A DNA stretch of 64,000 bases, taken from Liolophura sinensis. Lineage: Eukaryota; Mollusca; Polyplacophora; Chitonida; Chitonidae. The notes under the pieces were generated by a model that searched no databases, was not told the origin of the DNA, and saw nothing but the letters and a program-made list of their open reading frames with translations. The translations under genes and the position numbers were made by a program. Shown piece after piece: positions 60,736 to 64,000 of the stretch; the stretch's first letter is position 1; every line of letters starts with the position of its first letter. The stretch spans positions 28,568,402 through 28,632,401 of the forward strand of contig NC_088301.1 in NCBI RefSeq assembly GCF_032854445.1, in the 5' to 3' direction.

Positions 60736-60889
60736 AATCCCTGTGACTTTAATACAAATGGAGCATAGATTGCATGAAAAATGTAATGCCACTGTAGCGC
60801 TACTAAAAGCCTGTAGAGATATTTGAATATCTAAAAGACAGAAAAGTAAATAAAACAAATACTTCGGCCTGAAACTTGCATTTATTATT
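60736..60889. other. Unassigned spacer between short elements
   Basis: About 150 AT-rich bases with no coding frame or repeat that I recognise. TGTGACTTTAA near 60,742 loosely resembles TGTGACGTTTA at 60,476-60,486 on the other side of the SINE and could be a degraded target-site duplication. Confidence 0.4.
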
Positions 60890-61130
60890 GTATTTGTATT
60901 TATTTGTTTAACGTCACACTAAGAATTTTTAAACTTACACGACAATGCTCATTTTATGGGATGGAGGAAACCAGAGTGCCCGTGGTAAACCACCGACATT
61001 TAGCATTTGCAGACCAACTTTCCCACGTGGCGTGAAGATAGGCACACAATATAGGTGAAACGTCAGAATACGGAAACTGCCACAATAGTATAGTATCGCC
61101 GACCGCTTACTCGCGCCACGGTCACACAAG
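60890..61130 (-). mobile_element. Second type of short interspersed element
   Basis: On the minus strand this reads, from about 61,125, GTGGCGCGAGTAAGCGGTCG, then a middle part with GGTGGTTTACCACGGGCAC and CTGGTTTCCTCCATCCCATA. It ends with AAAAATTCTTAGTGTGACG, TTAAACAAATAAATAC. The body resembles a repeat widely met in molluscs, and the 3' end again has the GACGTTAAAC plus AAAT tail pattern. The head (GGCGCGAGTAAGCGG) could be an A-box derivative, but I see no clear B box, so tRNA origin is uncertain. Confidence 0.65.
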
Positions 61131-61834
61131 CAAAAGAGAATGCAGTGAACAATGAGTGGAAAGTATTACACAACATCTACGAAGATTACTTTTATAGGCA
61201 ACTGAGAAAGCTAGTCACCAGTACTGGAACTTAATGTAACTATGACAACTCAGAAAAAAAATTCTTCTAAAACTTTTATTTTTATAATAAGTTGACCGAA
61301 GGTCAATTATTACATCGTAAAATAAAAGTATAAAAAATTTACATAAATATGCGTAACCGTATAGATAAATTAGAATTTCACATGACAACCATCCCGATAA
61401 TCTATACCTTCTGTTTTTTAAAACAGTCTACAGCATGTGTTCCATAAATATTTATATATGTAGGAATGTATATATATATATATATATAGCTCTTTCCATA
61501 AACTCTGTATTTCTACTCTATACATCAGTCATAGGGTAAAATTCATCTAGGGGATGAAATTTCCTCAAGTATATCTGCAAAACACAATTATCACCAGGGA
61601 AAAGATCTAATTTCTTTAATACCATGAATGGAAGTAGGAATGTTCATGTATTGCACTTCAACCATTGCCACACGTAAAAAAATTCAATAGATAAAATTAA
61701 CTATCACAAGCTAAAAAAAAAACACCCAACACACTCATCGTATAGCTAGCATAATAGCAAATAAGTGTGTCAATATTAACACCATGCTCTACATTCTAAA
61801 ATAAAACTTACATGACTCAAAATGAATAAAGTTT
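61131..61834. other. AT-rich unassigned region with hairpin and (TA)n
   Basis: About 700 bases of very AT-rich sequence without a supported gene. It contains the long hairpin at 61,272-61,329 (listed separately) and a TA dinucleotide run at about 61,468-61,488. It could be non-coding or untranslated sequence of a gene that I cannot see. Confidence 0.5.
61272..61329. repeat. AT-rich nested inverted repeat (58-base hairpin)
   Basis: An 11-bp outer arm, ACTTTTATTTT (61,272-61,282), is perfectly complementary to AAAATAAAAGT (61,319-61,329). An inner 6-bp stem, TTGACC (61,292-61,297) with GGTCAA (61,301-61,306), has a three-base loop. Bases between the two stems also pair in part (AATAA with TTATT). 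It may be a small foldback element or a cruciform-forming site. Confidence 0.6.
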
Positions 61835-62165
61835 CATTCAATGCCAAATATTCCGCCGACTTATTCAATGTTAAACATGCAGCTGACTTATTCAATGCTA
61901 ACCATTCTGTTGACTTATTCAATGATAAACATTCTGCTGACTTATTCAATGTTAAACATTCTGTTGACTAATTCAATGAAAAACATTCTGCTGACATATT
62001 CAATGTTAAACATTCTGCTGACTAATTCAATGATAAACATTCTGCTGACATATTCAATGTTAAACATTCTGCTGACTTATTCAATGTTAAACATTCTGTT
62101 GACTTATTCAATGTTAAACACTCTCTTGACTTATTCAACGCTACACATTCTATTGACCTATTCCA
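61835..62165. repeat. 27-bp minisatellite, 12 copies
   Basis: The unit is 27 bases, for example ATGTTAAACATTCTGCTGAC then TTATTCA. Units start at 61,841, 61,868, 61,895 and so on every 27 bases up to 62,138, with no length change. Substitutions cluster at a few positions (GCTGAC or GTTGAC, TTATTC or TAATTC or ATATTC). Because 27 is a multiple of three, uninterrupted frames arise on both strands (nine-residue repeats such as MLNILLTYS on the plus strand), but nothing else supports coding. Confidence 0.93.
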
Positions 62166-63344
62166 GAAAACTGAGTTAATACCGAGTGTTCTTTGAAGAT
62201 AAGTCTGTACATGTACAAGCCATTTTAGAAAGAAATTTACAAATTTTATCAAAAACTGGTACAGAAGAGAGTTTCTCAGGATACACAACTTATAGTTTTC
62301 TCAACATGTACGATAAAGAAATTATTTATTTAAAAGAAGTCATGTAAGGCAAAGTTCGTCACCATGCATTTTAACTGACCATCATAAATGCATCTGCTCA
62401 TTTATGTGAATTCTTACGCTGCAATAACACACGCACTGAATCATAGCTTTCATAATTTGAAGAAAACAAATAAAGGGAATATAAAGTATTCATTTGTAGA
62501 TTCATTTCAGGAACAATAACCTGGCTCAACAGAACTACTTGTTCATATTTAATATAAGTGTTACAAAATCCTAAATTTACAAAGCATTTACTCAACATGA
62601 TCAAATACTTAATTATCATACAATCTTCAGCTAAAAAAACTAGAAAACCTACATACAATGATCTGTAAAAAAAGACTACAATTTATAACCCATTATGTAT
62701 ACCACAGTTAGTGATGTGAGCGTATTTAAGATGTTGCATGTAGTATATGGCATGGATTGCTAACTAAAATGTGTGCATATATCTATGAACATTTGTGCAT
62801 ATCATCCACAATCAAATCAGTGGACCATATACCAAAAGATTGCCACGTAACACTACATGCATACATCTAAGGATCACAAAGTAATTTAAAAAGGAGGTTT
62901 TGCCTTCAATTAAGCACTATAATTTCAAGAACTTGTCTTTAAGAACTTAGTAAATTTGGTATGTACGTCATAAGTCATGTCAAGTCATTTGGTATAAAAG
63001 TCTAGCATTAAAACTACATGCAATATATAGCTTTTAAGTCTTTCTACATTCAGAAAAACAGTAAAGCAAATTCAGTTAAACCGTGGAGGTACATACAAAA
63101 TCAGATGCTTATACTGTACCTCCACTGTTAAACCAAACCAGCGACAAGTGATAAGGAGTACAGCTGCTTTTCATATCCACTTCGATTTAGGATTCATATT
63201 CCTTCTACCGGGCATATAGCACCAAGAAGTGAAACTAAAAAATCAACAAGTTAAGAACTTTTAAGTCATCCAAAGAAGCACCTGTAAGGTTTTATTTTGC
63301 AGATCTATTATAAGACAGATAAGCCTTTTCTTATACCCTGCTTG
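62166..63344. other. AT-rich unassigned region
   Basis: About 1.2 kb without a gene or repeat that I recognise. Short frames (for example 62,398-62,658 on the minus strand) have no known motif. A strong hairpin lies at 63,083-63,125. The base composition and lack of coding frames would fit an untranslated or intergenic region. Confidence 0.5.
63083..63125. repeat. Perfect 11-bp inverted repeat, 21-base loop
   Basis: GTGGAGGTACA (63,083-63,093) is exactly complementary to TGTACCTCCAC (63,115-63,125). The two arms are each flanked by TTAAACC in the same direction (63,077 and 63,128), so the element sits between short direct repeats. It is GC-richer than its surroundings. It might be a tiny foldback element or a structured RNA piece; function unknown. 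Confidence 0.6.
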
Positions 63345-63848
63345 TCAGGTTTTTGGAGTATTATGGACTGAGTGAGTTAAAAACAGCATCAGTATGAGAG
63401 TTTGGGAGTATGGGAAGAACAAAGTGAGCATGTGAATGAGAGAAGAACAGGGCGAGTTTGAGAATGAGTGACGACCAGAGTGAGAATGAGTGACGACCAG
63501 AGTGAGTATGAGTGTGAATGAAGAGCAGTGTATGAGAGTGAGTGAAAGTACAGGGTGAGTACAGAGTAAGTGAGGTTGTATATTACTGTGACCAACAGGG
63601 TGAATACGAGAGTGAATGAAGAACACGCCAGTACATGCATGGCAGTGAAGGGCCAGGTGGTTTAAGACGGTGAGTAAAGAACAAGGTGATTGCGAGAATG
63701 AGTGACGACCAGGGTGGGTAGGAGTGTAAATGAGTGAGTATGAGAGTAAGTGAAAGTATAGGATGACTGCAAGAGGGATTGAAGAACAAGGTTTGCAAAG
63801 GTAACTGAAAAGCGGGCGACTATGAGAGGAGTGAGTGAGTGAGTGAGT
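63345..63848. repeat. Degenerate GAGT-rich tandem repeat region
   Basis: About 500 bases are built from variants of GAGTGAG and GAATGAGTGACGACCAG. The piece GAGAATGAGTGACGACCAGA is repeated directly 24 bases apart near 63,459 and 63,483. Similar pieces recur at about 63,690-63,710, and a clean GAGT run fills 63,821-63,848. Open frames on the minus strand are rich in S, L, H and T because of the repeat and are not genes. It directly adjoins the tail end of the element at 63,849. Confidence 0.8.
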
Positions 63849-64000
63849 GCGTGCTTGAGGTTTAACGTTGTACTTAACAATTTTTCAGTCATATGATGAC
63901 GAAGGAATCCTTAGAATGAATGTAGTGTGCCTCATTGTTGCAGGACGGATTTCCACTGCTCTTTTATCTAGTGCTGCTTCACTTAGACGCCTTACCGAAG
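63849..64000 (-). mobile_element. 3' end of a dispersed repeat, cut by the window edge
   Basis: On the minus strand the sequence runs from the window edge (TTCGGTAAGGCGTCTAAGTG, AGCAGCACTAGATAAAAGAG) to a 3' module GACTGAAAAATTGTTAAGTA, CAACGTTAAACCTCAAGCAC, followed by ACTC repeats. This tail is of a kind I know from molluscan repeats, and it resembles the 3' module of the I-type LINE. The head lies outside the window, so LINE, SINE or other class cannot be decided. Confidence 0.65.

Noticed and set aside
62022-62288. Minus-strand protein with repeated NKSTECLTL
   Set aside because: It is the antisense reading of a 27-base minisatellite, whose length alone keeps frames open.
63345-63892. 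Minus-strand frames rich in S, H, L and T (70-90 codons)
   Set aside because: They follow from the GAGT/ACTC repeat, overlap in several frames and have no domain.
1-64000. An intact host gene or operon-like system
   Set aside because: I searched both strands for long frames with recognisable domains and found only transposon proteins. None of the remaining gaps shows a convincing exon.

Overview
The window is eukaryotic, repeat-dominated, AT-rich DNA. I infer a mollusc, most likely a bivalve. This rests on the style of the short interspersed elements near 60-61 kb, on a LINE ending in a TTCA-repeat tail, and on a Tx1-like L1; no host gene was found to confirm it. I could not recognise a single intact host protein-coding or RNA gene. 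Every open frame of any length is either part of a repeat monomer or a decayed fragment of a transposable element.

Layout. From 1 to about 29,325 lies one uninterrupted head-to-tail satellite array with a monomer of about 549 bp (roughly 53 copies). It is highly homogeneous and contains younger multi-monomer duplications, notably a 3,296-bp (6-monomer) unit. At about 29,330 the array changes abruptly to older, diverged relatives of the same satellite. These flanks continue, broken and in places inverted, to about 56,660, and all large transposon insertions lie in this older part. They are: an I-superfamily LINE (29,766-35,641, flanked by a perfect 14-bp target-site duplication, ORF1 and ORF2 both frameshifted); a decayed Tx1/L1-like LINE (about 36,471-42,400); a Tc1/IS630-type transposase remnant on the minus strand (about 48,831-49,750) between satellite arms of opposite orientation; and a truncated Ty3/gypsy remnant on the minus strand (about 56,665-59,960).

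From 60 kb to the right end the sequence is no longer satellite. It holds three short interspersed repeats, a 27-bp minisatellite (12 copies), a GAGT-rich degenerate tandem region, two good hairpins, and the 3' end of another dispersed repeat running off the window.

How it fits together. The window reads as the edge of a large heterochromatic (possibly pericentromeric) satellite block. A recently amplified core lies on the left. An ageing, transposon-loaded flank lies in the middle, and ordinary dispersed-repeat DNA lies on the right. The most interesting cross-feature signal is a related 3'-terminal module of about 40-45 bp shared by the I-type LINE and by four short elements. This is the pattern expected if the short elements borrow a LINE's reverse transcriptase.
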